From the NCBI RefSeq assembly GCF_013624435.2, contig NZ_CP061768.1, forward strand, positions 2,324,001-2,388,000: 64,000 bases of DNA, written 5' to 3'. Below, piece by piece: positions 44,837 through 51,920 of this stretch. The notes under the pieces are model-generated. The model ran no database searches and was not told where the DNA came from. It worked only from the letters and a program-made list of their open reading frames with translations. The position numbers were made by a program, and so were the translations under genes. The DNA is from Nocardioides campestrisoli (lineage in GTDB: Bacteria; Actinomycetota; Actinomycetes; Propionibacteriales; Nocardioidaceae). The first letter of the stretch is position 1. Each line of letters begins with the position of its first letter.

Positions 44837-45774
44837 CCCGACTCGGCCTCCTCCTGGTGCTGATCGCCGCGGTCGTGGCTTGGCCGTCCCCTGCCGAGGC
44901 AGAACCGGTTTGTACCCAGACGGACCCTTGGAGTGGTGGCTGCACCGTCTGGGTGGAAATCCCTGGCAAGCCTGGCACCCCCGGCACCCCACCCGACGAC
45001 GGTCCGAAGGACACCGGCTCGGGCGAGTCCTGCTACTGGGACCCGGTGGGCCACGGAGGCGTGGGGAAGGCGGGACCGATCCCGTGCGAGACGGAGAACG
45101 GCTACTGGTCCAACGAGCTCGCCTGCTACATCACGCGACTCGACCCCCAGCCGCCTCCAGGGGATTCGTCCTGGCAGGGCCACGAGCCGGGCGACGGTGC
45201 GGTCTACACCTGCTACCAGCCGCAGACCGACATCGGCATCTGGGTTTGGTTCGCGAACCCGCCGCCGAGCTCGGGGACCGGCCCGACGCCGCGCGAGGTC
45301 GCGGAGATCGCCATCGACTCGATGCAGCTCGAGGCCATCCGGATCGGCATCGTTCCCGAGCCGGGTCCGGATCGCGTCGGCCTCGTCGGGATGCCCGTCT
45401 GGATGTGGGCGGAGACACCTGACGAGAAGACCTACGGACCGACCACTGCGTCCGCGAGTCTGGGCGGCATCACCATCACGGCGACGGCGCGCACCCACCG
45501 GATCACTTGGAACATGGGCGATGGGACCACCGTGGTGTGCCGGTCCGCTGGTACGCCGTACGAGGAGCGCTTCGGCCGCCAGCCGTCACCGACGTGCGGC
45601 CACGTGTACGAGCGAACCAGTGCCGACCAGCCGGGGCAGAAGTACACCGTCACGGCCACCTCCGACTGGGTCATCGACTGGTCCGGAGCAGGTCAGACCG
45701 GGACCATCCGTCTCAACGGATTATCCCGTTCTGTCGCCATCACCGTCGGCGAGGCACAGGTCCTCGTGAACTGA
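44824..45774 (+). CDS. Secreted protein of the pilus module
   Basis: The protein has 316 residues and a clear Sec signal peptide (MRILTRLGLLLVLIAAVVAW, then PSPAEAEP with a cleavage site after AEA). The mature part has several cysteine pairs (VCTQTDPWSGGC; SCYWDP; PCETENGYWS; VYTCYQPQ) and Pro/Gly-rich linkers. A beta-rich end with WNMGDGTTVVCRSAGTPYEE recalls PKD-type domains in secreted proteins of actinobacterial pilus or conjugation loci. It is translated from an ATG inside the end of the lipoprotein gene, so the two are coupled. A surface-exposed or adhesive part of the pilus is a fair guess. Confidence 0.65.
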   Translation: MRILTRLGLLLVLIAAVVAWPSPAEAEPVCTQTDPWSGGCTVWVEIPGKPGTPGTPPDDGPKDTGSGESCYWDPVGHGGVGKAGPIPCETENGYWSNELACYITRLDPQPPPGDSSWQGHEPGDGAVYTCYQPQTDIGIWVWFANPPPSSGTGPTPREVAEIAIDSMQLEAIRIGIVPEPGPDRVGLVGMPVWMWAETPDEKTYGPTTASASLGGITITATARTHRITWNMGDGTTVVCRSAGTPYEERFGRQPSPTCGHVYERTSADQPGQKYTVTATSDWVIDWSGAGQTGTIRLNGLSRSVAITVGEAQVLVN

Positions 45775-45798
45775 CGACCTGCGCGGGAGGTACGAGCC

Positions 45799-46473
45799 AT
45801 GTCCACCACTGCTCAAGAGGACCGGAGTCCCGGCCCCCGCACCGTCACGCCGGGGGCCGAGTCCAGCCTCACTCCCCCTCCGAAGCTGCGGAGACGTCCC
45901 GCGCTCGTGGTGGCCGCGGTCGCCGTGACGGCTCTCGGCTCGTTGCTCGGCGCGTGGGCCTGGAGCGCGACGACCGATACCCAGGAGGTCCTCGCGGCTC
46001 GCGCCACCATTCACCGGGGCGAAGTGATCGAGGCGCAGGACATCCAGCGCATCCGGATCAGCGGCGACCCAGCACTCACTCCCCTGCCGGCCTCGGCGTA
46101 CGACGACCTCATCGGCCAGCGGGCGACACTGGACATCGCGGCGGGCGGCCTGCTCACAGCGGAGTCGACGGCCGACGACCCGCTGCTCGGCCAGGGACAG
46201 TCGATCGTCGGGATCTCGCTCACCGCTGCCCAGGTGCCGGCGATGCCGCTGTACGGCGGTGACCAGGTCCGGGTCATCGTCACCCCCAGCGACACCGCGG
46301 AGCGCGTCAACTCCCCGCCGTCCACCACCGCCAAGGTCGTCGACACCAACCTCGACGAGGCCACCGGCAACACGGTGGTCAACGTCCTGGTCCCCTACGC
46401 GGATGCCGCCCTCCTCGCCGCGCGCGCGGCCACCGGGAACGTGGCACTAGTGCTCGACTCGGGAGCCAAGTGA
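45799..46473 (+). CDS. SAF-domain pilus assembly protein, CpaB/RcpC-like
   Basis: The protein has 224 residues and an AGG-type ribosome site before the ATG at 45799. A Pro-rich cytoplasmic start precedes one membrane helix (PALVVAAVAVTALGSLLGAW). The SAF domain follows: VLAARATIHRGEVIEAQDIQ, then LIGQRATLDIAAGGLLTAES. CpaB/RcpC proteins of Flp pili carry this domain and sit in the periplasmic or cell-wall space. The stop overlaps the next start as ATGATG..., four bases shared, so it is coupled to the TadZ-like gene. Confidence 0.78.
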   Translation: MSTTAQEDRSPGPRTVTPGAESSLTPPPKLRRRPALVVAAVAVTALGSLLGAWAWSATTDTQEVLAARATIHRGEVIEAQDIQRIRISGDPALTPLPASAYDDLIGQRATLDIAAGGLLTAESTADDPLLGQGQSIVGISLTAAQVPAMPLYGGDQVRVIVTPSDTAERVNSPPSTTAKVVDTNLDEATGNTVVNVLVPYADAALLAARAATGNVALVLDSGAK

Positions 46474-47237
46474 TGACCGTCGTCTGTCTCACCTCGGCCT
46501 CCGGATCTCCGGGGGTGACCACGACGGCCGTCGGCCTGGCGTTCTGCTGGCCCCGCCCGGTGCTCCTCGTGGAGGCCGATCCGACCGGCGGGTCCGGGGT
46601 GCTGGCGGGCTTTCTCAAGGGCACGACGCCGTACGACGGTGGCCTCCTCGAGTTGGCGCTCTCACCGCTGAGCGTGGCGGACGCGCTGCGCGACGTGGTC
46701 CGGCCGTTGAGCCCGAGCGTCTCGCTGCTGGCGGGCACCCGGACGCATGCCCAGGCGGCAGCGCTGCGCGACGTGTGGGAACCCCTCGGCACCGCGCTCG
46801 GCGAACTGGAGGCCAGCGGGCAGGACGTCATCGTCGATGCCGGCCGACTCGGGCTCACGGGCTCTGCGAAGCCGCTCCTCGAGGCCGCGGACACGACCTT
46901 GCTGGTCACCCGCACCAACTTGCCGTCCATCTCGGCGGCACGATCGTGGGCAGAGACGGCACGTGAGCCAGCATCCGGCTGGCAGCACCCGGGCCTGCTT
47001 CTGGTCGGCGAAGGACAGCCCTACCGAGCCACTGAGGTCTCCAAGGCGCTCGGGCTCCCCGTCGTCGCCGACCTCCCCGACGAGCCAGCGGCGGCAGCGG
47101 TCTATCACCGCGGGAGCGCCCCACCGCGGCACTTCGAGACCGGTCCCTACATCCGGGCGCTCAAGGCGACAGGACAGTCGGTGCAGGCGCACGTGTCGCG
47201 TTCCCGGTTCACCGTCCTCGGGGAGGCCACCCGATGA
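46470..47237 (+). CDS. TadZ/CpaE-like ATPase homologue with degenerate P-loop
   Basis: The protein has 255 residues and a MinD/ParA-like fold: VVCLTSASGSPGVTTTAVGL at the start, VLLVEADPTGGSG as the second strand with the Walker A' Asp, VIVDAGRLGLTGSAK as Walker B, and LLVTRTNLPSISAARSW. The nucleotide loop reads GSPGVTTT; the lysine required in GKT is replaced by Val, and the deviant Walker signature lysine is absent. The protein may bind nucleotide weakly or act only as a scaffold, as TadZ proteins localise the pilus machine. It overlaps the CpaB-like gene before and tadA after by four bases. Confidence 0.75.
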   Translation: MMTVVCLTSASGSPGVTTTAVGLAFCWPRPVLLVEADPTGGSGVLAGFLKGTTPYDGGLLELALSPLSVADALRDVVRPLSPSVSLLAGTRTHAQAAALRDVWEPLGTALGELEASGQDVIVDAGRLGLTGSAKPLLEAADTTLLVTRTNLPSISAARSWAETAREPASGWQHPGLLLVGEGQPYRATEVSKALGLPVVADLPDEPAAAAVYHRGSAPPRHFETGPYIRALKATGQSVQAHVSRSRFTVLGEATR

Positions 47238-48706
47238 GTGAGGCGTACCGCTCCGTCAACGGGTACGGCGACCTGTCGGACCTGCCGCTGTTCAACCAGC
47301 CGACCAACGGCACGCCGGCACCGGTGACCACCCTCGGGACAGCCGTCGCGGCGGCGCCGACAGCAGACGTCGAGGTCGACTGGTCCATCGTCTCCGGGCT
47401 GCGCGCGCGGGCCTCTGAGCAGCTCAGCCAGGCGGTCGCGTCCGATCGGAACCGCCTCGACAGGGCCGCGCAACAGGAGCTCGGCCGGTCCATCGTCCTG
47501 GACCTGATCGAGTCGGCGATGGCCGAAGACGTCAACGCCGGTCACCGGGCCTGGAGCTCGGCGCGGCAGCAGGCCACTGCGCAGGCGGTCTTCGACTCCC
47601 TCTTCCGGCTCGGTCGACTGCAGCCGCTGGTCGACAACGACGACATCGAGAACATCGTCATCGTGGGCCACGACAACGTCCACCTCGAGCTGATCGACGG
47701 CACCTTGGTCGACGGACCGCCCGTCGCCGACTCCGACCAGGAGCTCATCGACTTCCTGGTGTTCCTGGCCTCGCGCAGCGAGGTCAACGCCCGCTCCTTC
47801 TCCGAGGCCCAACCTCGACTTCACATGCGTTTGGACGGCGGCTCGCGCCTCGCCGCCGCCGCGTGGGTCACGCCGCGTCCCTCGGTGGTCATCCGGCGGC
47901 ATCGGCTGATGCGCGTCACTCTCGATGACCTGGTGGCGAGGGAGATGATGACGCCCACCGTGGCCTCGTTCCTGCGGGCCGCCGTTCGGGCCCGCCGCTC
48001 GATCGTCGTCGCCGGTGCACAAGGTGCCGGCAAGACCACGCTCGTCCGCGCGCTCTGCGCCGAGATCGACGCCCTGGAGGCCGTCGGCACCTTCGAGACC
48101 GAGTACGAGCTGCACCTCCACGAGCTGGGCCGGCACAAAATCGTCCACGCCTGGGAGGCACGCCCCGGTTCCGGGGAACGCGGCACCGACGGCCGCCAGG
48201 CCGGCGAGTTCACCCTCGACGAGGCGCTTGTCGACTCCTTCCGGTTCAACCTCTCCCGTCAGATCGTCGGCGAGGTCCGGGGCAAGGAGATCTGGGCGAT
48301 GATCAAGGCGATGGAGTCCGGCACCGGCTCCATCTCCACGACCCACGCCGCCGACGCCGTCGCCGCCGTCCGCAAGCTCGTCACCTGCGCCATGGAGGCC
48401 GGGCCACACGTCACCCAGGGCTTGGCGACGAGCAAGCTCGCCGCCACCGTCGACCTCATCGTCCAGCTCGACATGGAGACCACGACGGGATCCGGGGGCG
48501 CGACGCGGATCAGGCGGGTCGCCGAGATTGTCGCCCTGGCTCCCGGGGAGAGGGAGGTCGGGTACGCGACCACCCACGTGTTCCGGGCGGACGCCACGGG
48601 AGTCGCGGTCCCCGACGTACTCCCAGACGAGTACCGGACGCTGGCCCGCCATGGGTTCGACCTCGGCGCCTACCTCGCCACGCGCCCCTTCGAGGGGCAG
48701 CCGTGA
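47234..48706 (+). CDS. tadA: Type II/IV secretion ATPase TadA (CpaF)
   Basis: The protein has 490 residues. The N-terminal 100 residues are a low-complexity linker and helical domain. Then comes the CpaF-type core: LFRLGRLQPLVDNDDIENIV, the Walker A VVAGAQGAGKTTLVRALCAE at about 255-274, the Asp box ETEYELHLHE, Walker B-like RQIVGEVRGKEIWAMIKAME, and the His-box STTHAADAVAAVRKL. CpaF/TadA hexamers power Flp-pilus assembly by the TadBC platform. The intact motifs predict an active motor. This gene is the diagnostic member of the module; it overlaps tadB by four bases. Confidence 0.9.
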   Translation: MSEAYRSVNGYGDLSDLPLFNQPTNGTPAPVTTLGTAVAAAPTADVEVDWSIVSGLRARASEQLSQAVASDRNRLDRAAQQELGRSIVLDLIESAMAEDVNAGHRAWSSARQQATAQAVFDSLFRLGRLQPLVDNDDIENIVIVGHDNVHLELIDGTLVDGPPVADSDQELIDFLVFLASRSEVNARSFSEAQPRLHMRLDGGSRLAAAAWVTPRPSVVIRRHRLMRVTLDDLVAREMMTPTVASFLRAAVRARRSIVVAGAQGAGKTTLVRALCAEIDALEAVGTFETEYELHLHELGRHKIVHAWEARPGSGERGTDGRQAGEFTLDEALVDSFRFNLSRQIVGEVRGKEIWAMIKAMESGTGSISTTHAADAVAAVRKLVTCAMEAGPHVTQGLATSKLAATVDLIVQLDMETTTGSGGATRIRRVAEIVALAPGEREVGYATTHVFRADATGVAVPDVLPDEYRTLARHGFDLGAYLATRPFEGQP

Positions 48707-49563
48707 GCCTCCTGGTCCCCAGCCTCGCGGGCGGACTCATCGCCGCCGGCCTCTTCGGCCTCGTCGTCGGCCTGCGACCCACTGCCGCACCGCCGCGCGA
48801 CAGGCCCACTGCCGGCGGACGGCGCCTGGCTCTCACCGCGCGCACCCGGACGATGCTGCTGGTCGGCGTCGCGCTGGGCGTCCTCGGGTGGTTGGTGACC
48901 GGATGGGTCCTCGCCCTGGTCCTCGCTCCTGTCGCCGTCTTGGGCCTGCCGGCCTTGTTGTCCGCTCCGCCGGCCGCGACCCAGATCGGGCGGCTCGAAG
49001 CGATGGAGGAATGGACGCGCTCGCTCTCGGGGGTGCTGACCGTCGGGATCGGGATCGAGCAGGCACTCGTGGCGACCCTGAGGTCCACGCCTGCCCCGAT
49101 CGAAGCGGAGGTCAGCCGACTGGTCGCCCGCCTCCGCGCCCGGTGGGACACCGAGACTGCGCTACGGGTCTTCGCCGACGAGCTCGACGACGCGACCGGC
49201 GACCTGATCGCGGCCAACCTGATCCTCGGTACTCGGCGTCGCGGCGCCGGACTCGCCAGCGTCCTCGACGGGCTCGCAGAGTCCGTGGCAGCCGACGTGC
49301 GGGCCCGCCGTCAGGTGGAGGCCGATCGGGCCAAGCCTCGCGCGACCGCCCGCTGGGTGACCCTGATCAGCGCCAGCGTCCTGGTCGTCCTGGCCCTGTC
49401 GGGCAGCTACGTCGAGCCGTACGCCAGTCCCGTCGGCCAGGTGATCCTGGTCGTGCTGCTCTCGGCGTACGTCGCCACCCTGATCTGGATGCGTCGCATG
49501 GCCACGGGCAAGCCCTTGCCCCGCTTCCTCGACACCCGCGCCGAAGCGACGGTCCCGCGATGA
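48703..49563 (+). CDS. tadB: Pilus inner-membrane platform protein TadB (T2SS F-type)
   Basis: The protein has 286 residues. Membrane helices are visible near the start (LLVPSLAGGLIAAGLFGLVV; TMLLVGVALGVLGWLVTGWV; VLALVLAPVAVLGLPALLSA) and at the end (LISASVLVVLALSGSYVEPY; VGQVILVVLLSAYVATLIWM). The T2SSF domain between them has MEEWTRSLSGVLTVGIGIEQ and the helical segment with DDATGDLIAANLILGTRRRG. TadB and TadC form the membrane platform driven by TadA. The stop overlaps the tadC start (ATGATG shared four bases). Confidence 0.85.
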   Translation: MSLLVPSLAGGLIAAGLFGLVVGLRPTAAPPRDRPTAGGRRLALTARTRTMLLVGVALGVLGWLVTGWVLALVLAPVAVLGLPALLSAPPAATQIGRLEAMEEWTRSLSGVLTVGIGIEQALVATLRSTPAPIEAEVSRLVARLRARWDTETALRVFADELDDATGDLIAANLILGTRRRGAGLASVLDGLAESVAADVRARRQVEADRAKPRATARWVTLISASVLVVLALSGSYVEPYASPVGQVILVVLLSAYVATLIWMRRMATGKPLPRFLDTRAEATVPR

Positions 49564-50462
49564 TGACGGGACTCCAGCTCGCCGTCCTCTCGGGTGGTCT
49601 CCTCGGCCTCGGCCTGGTGCTGGTGGTGGCACGCCTGCTGCCCGCCGAACCGGACCTGGCCGACGCCCTCGATCGGGTCTCGTCCCCGCGTCGGGGCGCC
49701 GCCGCGCGGGCCGCCACCGCCAGGACGCGCCAGGAACGCCTCGGCCTCTGGGGCCTCCGGACGCTGCCACCGGGGCTGTGGGTCCGGACACCGACCCGGG
49801 AGCTCGCGCTGCTCCGGATCTCCGTCGGCCAGTTCTACGGCGAGAAGCTCACGTTCGCCGGACTGGGCCTGTTCATCCCGCCGGGTCTCACGGTGCTGTT
49901 CAACACCCTCGGCCTGGGCATCCCCCTGCAGATCCCGGCGCTCGCCTCGCTCGGACTCGCCTCGCTCATGTTCTTCATTCCCAACTACAACGCCCTGGAC
50001 GACGCCCGGAAGGCCCGCGTGGAATTCGCCCGCGCGCTCGGCGCCTACATCGACCTGGTGGCCCTCGAACGCCACAACGGGATCGGGGTCCGCCAGGCCA
50101 TGGAGGCCGCCGCGGAGGTCGGCGACTCATGGGTCTTCACCCGGCTCTCCGAAGAGCTCACCCGCTCCCGGTGGTCGGGTCTGCCGCCCTGGGAAGCGCT
50201 GCACACCTTGGCTGAAGAACTTGGACTTCCCGAGCTCGACGACTTCGCCGACATCATGCGCCTCTCCGGCGAGGAGGGAGCAAGCGTGTACGCCACCCTT
50301 CGCGCCCGATCCGCCGCCATGCGCACCGCACGGCTCAACGACGAGATCGCCGAGGCGAACGCCGTCGGTGAGCGCATGACGATCCCCGGCTCGCTCCTCG
50401 GCGTCATCTTCATGGCGCTGCTCGTCGCTCCCTCTTTGCTTCGCATGCTCACAAGCCCGTGA
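49560..50462 (+). CDS. tadC: Pilus inner-membrane platform protein TadC (T2SS F-type)
   Basis: The protein has 300 residues (starts at 49560 or 49563). It has an N-terminal helix (LAVLSGGLLGLGLVLVVARL), a pair of central helices (FAGLGLFIPPGLTVLFNTLG; LASLGLASLMFFIPNYNALD), the T2SSF core ARALGAYIDLVALERHNGIG with the conserved DFADIMRLSGEEGASVYATL segment, and a final helix IPGSLLGVIFMALLVAPSLL. The domain layout is that of TadC. It is coupled to tadB by overlap and followed after 28 bases by the pilin gene. Confidence 0.85.
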   Translation: MMTGLQLAVLSGGLLGLGLVLVVARLLPAEPDLADALDRVSSPRRGAAARAATARTRQERLGLWGLRTLPPGLWVRTPTRELALLRISVGQFYGEKLTFAGLGLFIPPGLTVLFNTLGLGIPLQIPALASLGLASLMFFIPNYNALDDARKARVEFARALGAYIDLVALERHNGIGVRQAMEAAAEVGDSWVFTRLSEELTRSRWSGLPPWEALHTLAEELGLPELDDFADIMRLSGEEGASVYATLRARSAAMRTARLNDEIAEANAVGERMTIPGSLLGVIFMALLVAPSLLRMLTSP

Positions 50463-50490
50463 CGTGGAAGGACAACCCCAGGAGGAACCC

Positions 50491-50685
50491 ATGTTGAAAG
50501 TCCTGGTCCTGCTGCAGCTGGCAGGCCGCGCCAAGTACGACGATCTGACAGCCGCGCGGCGCAACGAGCGTGGTTCAGTGACCACCGAGCACGTGCTCTG
50601 GGCGGTTGCGGTGATCGCCATCGTCGGAATCGTCGTCGCAGCGGTCACGACCTATGTCCAGACCCAGGCCGGCAAGATCAAGTAG
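50491..50685 (+). CDS. Flp-type pilin
   Basis: From the ATG at 50491, placed after AGGAGG, the product has 64 residues; an upstream frame start is less likely because it lacks this site. The leader MLKVLVLLQLAGRAKYDDLT ends in RNERG, and cleavage after that Gly leaves SVTTEHVLWAVAVIAIVGIV: the mature protein has Glu at position 5 and a long hydrophobic helix, the hallmarks of Flp and other class III signal peptides. The product is probably the major pilin. A prepilin peptidase (TadV/CpaA) is not found in the window and would have to come from elsewhere. Confidence 0.78.
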   Translation: MLKVLVLLQLAGRAKYDDLTAARRNERGSVTTEHVLWAVAVIAIVGIVVAAVTTYVQTQAGKIK

Positions 50686-51085
50686 CCGTCTCCGGCGGCG
50701 CAACCAGCAAGGCTCGGTCTCGATCGAGCTGCTCATCGTCCTGCCCGCGCTCTTCGCCGTCCTGTTCCTCGGCATGCAGGCTGCCCTCTTCCACCACGCA
50801 CGCACGGTCGCCATCGCCGCCGCCCAGCAGGGCGCGCGCGAGGCCGGCGCGATGCAGGGACGAGAGTCGGACGGCGTTGGTGCGGCCACCGCGTTCATCG
50901 CCGAGGCCGGTGGTGACGACGTACTCACCCACGCGTCCGCCAGCGCAAACCGGACTGCGGCAAGAGCGACGGTGACCGTCACCGGGTTCAGTCTGAGTGT
51001 CATCCCCGGCTGGAAGGTCCGCATCACCCAGAGCGCGACCGTCCCCGTCGAACGCCTCACCTCACCGACGGCAGCAGGGTCATGA
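50654..51085 (+). CDS. TadE-like pseudopilin, first of three
   Basis: The 143-residue product starts at an ATG within the end of the pilin gene, with a 32-base overlap. A basic leader (RPRPARSSSRLRRRNQQG) precedes SVSIELLIVLPALFAVLFLG: cleavage after Gly gives Glu at position 5, as in TadE-like proteins. The rest is a beta-rich globular domain (ASANRTAARATVTVTGFSLS). TadE/TadF pseudopilins are minor pilus components or initiators. It overlaps the next gene by four bases. Confidence 0.75.
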   Translation: MSRPRPARSSSRLRRRNQQGSVSIELLIVLPALFAVLFLGMQAALFHHARTVAIAAAQQGAREAGAMQGRESDGVGAATAFIAEAGGDDVLTHASASANRTAARATVTVTGFSLSVIPGWKVRITQSATVPVERLTSPTAAGS

Positions 51086-51504
51086 GGCGGCGGGACGAGC
51101 GCGGGTCCGCGGCCATCGAGGCAGCCATCGGGGTGCCCGCCTTCGCGCTCTTCGTCGGACTGATCATCTTCGGCGGCCGCACGGCGATCACCCACCAAGC
51201 ACTCCAATCCGCCGCTGCGGACGGCGCTCGGTCGGCGTCGCTCACGCGCGATGCAGAAGCCGCCCGAGCCGCCGCCCGGGACGCCGCCGTGGCGAGCATC
51301 GCCAACCAGAAGATCGACTGCTCCGGTGTCGAGGTCACCGTCAACACCACCGACTTCACCAAGCCACCGGGCGTGCCGGGATCGATCGCCGTCACCGTCT
51401 CGTGCCGCCTGAATTTGGCCGATCTGGCCGTCCCGGGCGTCCCAGGCGCACGGGTCCTGAGCGAGACCATGACCAGCCCACTAGACACTTGGCGCGAACG
51501 ATGA
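51082..51504 (+). CDS. TadE-like pseudopilin, second of three
   Basis: The 140-residue product begins MRRRDERGSAAIEAAIGVPA, with the class III signal pattern G, then SAAIE (Glu at mature position 5), followed by a hydrophobic helix ending in LIIFGGRT. A helical stretch rich in Ala and a beta domain (CSGVEVTVNTTDFTKPPG) follow, with one possible disulfide between CSGV and VSCRLN. It overlaps both neighbours by four bases and belongs with the other pseudopilins. Confidence 0.75.
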   Translation: MRRRDERGSAAIEAAIGVPAFALFVGLIIFGGRTAITHQALQSAAADGARSASLTRDAEAARAAARDAAVASIANQKIDCSGVEVTVNTTDFTKPPGVPGSIAVTVSCRLNLADLAVPGVPGARVLSETMTSPLDTWRER

Positions 51505-51920
51505 GCAGCCGTGACGAGCGCGGATCCATCACGGTCTGGCTGGCGCTATCCAGCTTCGTGATGATCTTCCTCGTCGGCCTCGCCGTCGACCTCGGCGGGC
51601 AAGTGCACGCCCACGAGCGGGCGCACGACCTCGCCGCCCAGGCAGCACGAGCCGGCGGCGAGGAGGTCGACGGTGCAGGAGCCGTCCAAGGGCACCAGGT
51701 GACGATCAGTCCCGTGGCAGCCCGGGCCACCGCCCTGCGCTACCTCGACGCCGCCGGCGTCACCGGGACCGCCGAGATCACCGGCGGCAACACCATCACC
51801 GTCACCGTCCACGACACCTACGACGCCCGCTTCCTGGGCCTGCTCGGCATCCACCGGCTCGACGTCACAGGCACGGCGACCGCCCGCCTGCTCCGCACTG
51901 TGGGAGGCAACCAGCGATGA
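51501..51920 (+). CDS. TadE/TadG-like pilus protein, third of three
   Basis: From the ATG at 51501 the product has 139 residues. It begins MSSRDERGSITVWLALSSFV: the G-SITVW pattern is like the Tad_G-type start, but the usual Glu at mature position 5 is Trp, so processing may differ from the two before. A helix (ALSSFVMIFLVGLAVDLGGQ) precedes a short domain with VHAHERAHDLAAQAARAGGE, as in TadG/pilus assembly proteins of actinobacteria. It overlaps the upstream gene and the LysM-BTAD gene by four bases each. Confidence 0.7.
   Translation: MSSRDERGSITVWLALSSFVMIFLVGLAVDLGGQVHAHERAHDLAAQAARAGGEEVDGAGAVQGHQVTISPVAARATALRYLDAAGVTGTAEITGGNTITVTVHDTYDARFLGLLGIHRLDVTGTATARLLRTVGGNQR

Noticed and set aside
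48528..49559. Long upstream extension of the TadC frame (644-residue open frame)
   Set aside because: The first part is an Arg/Pro-rich shadow of tadA and tadB; the real TadC starts at 49560 with overlap to tadB.
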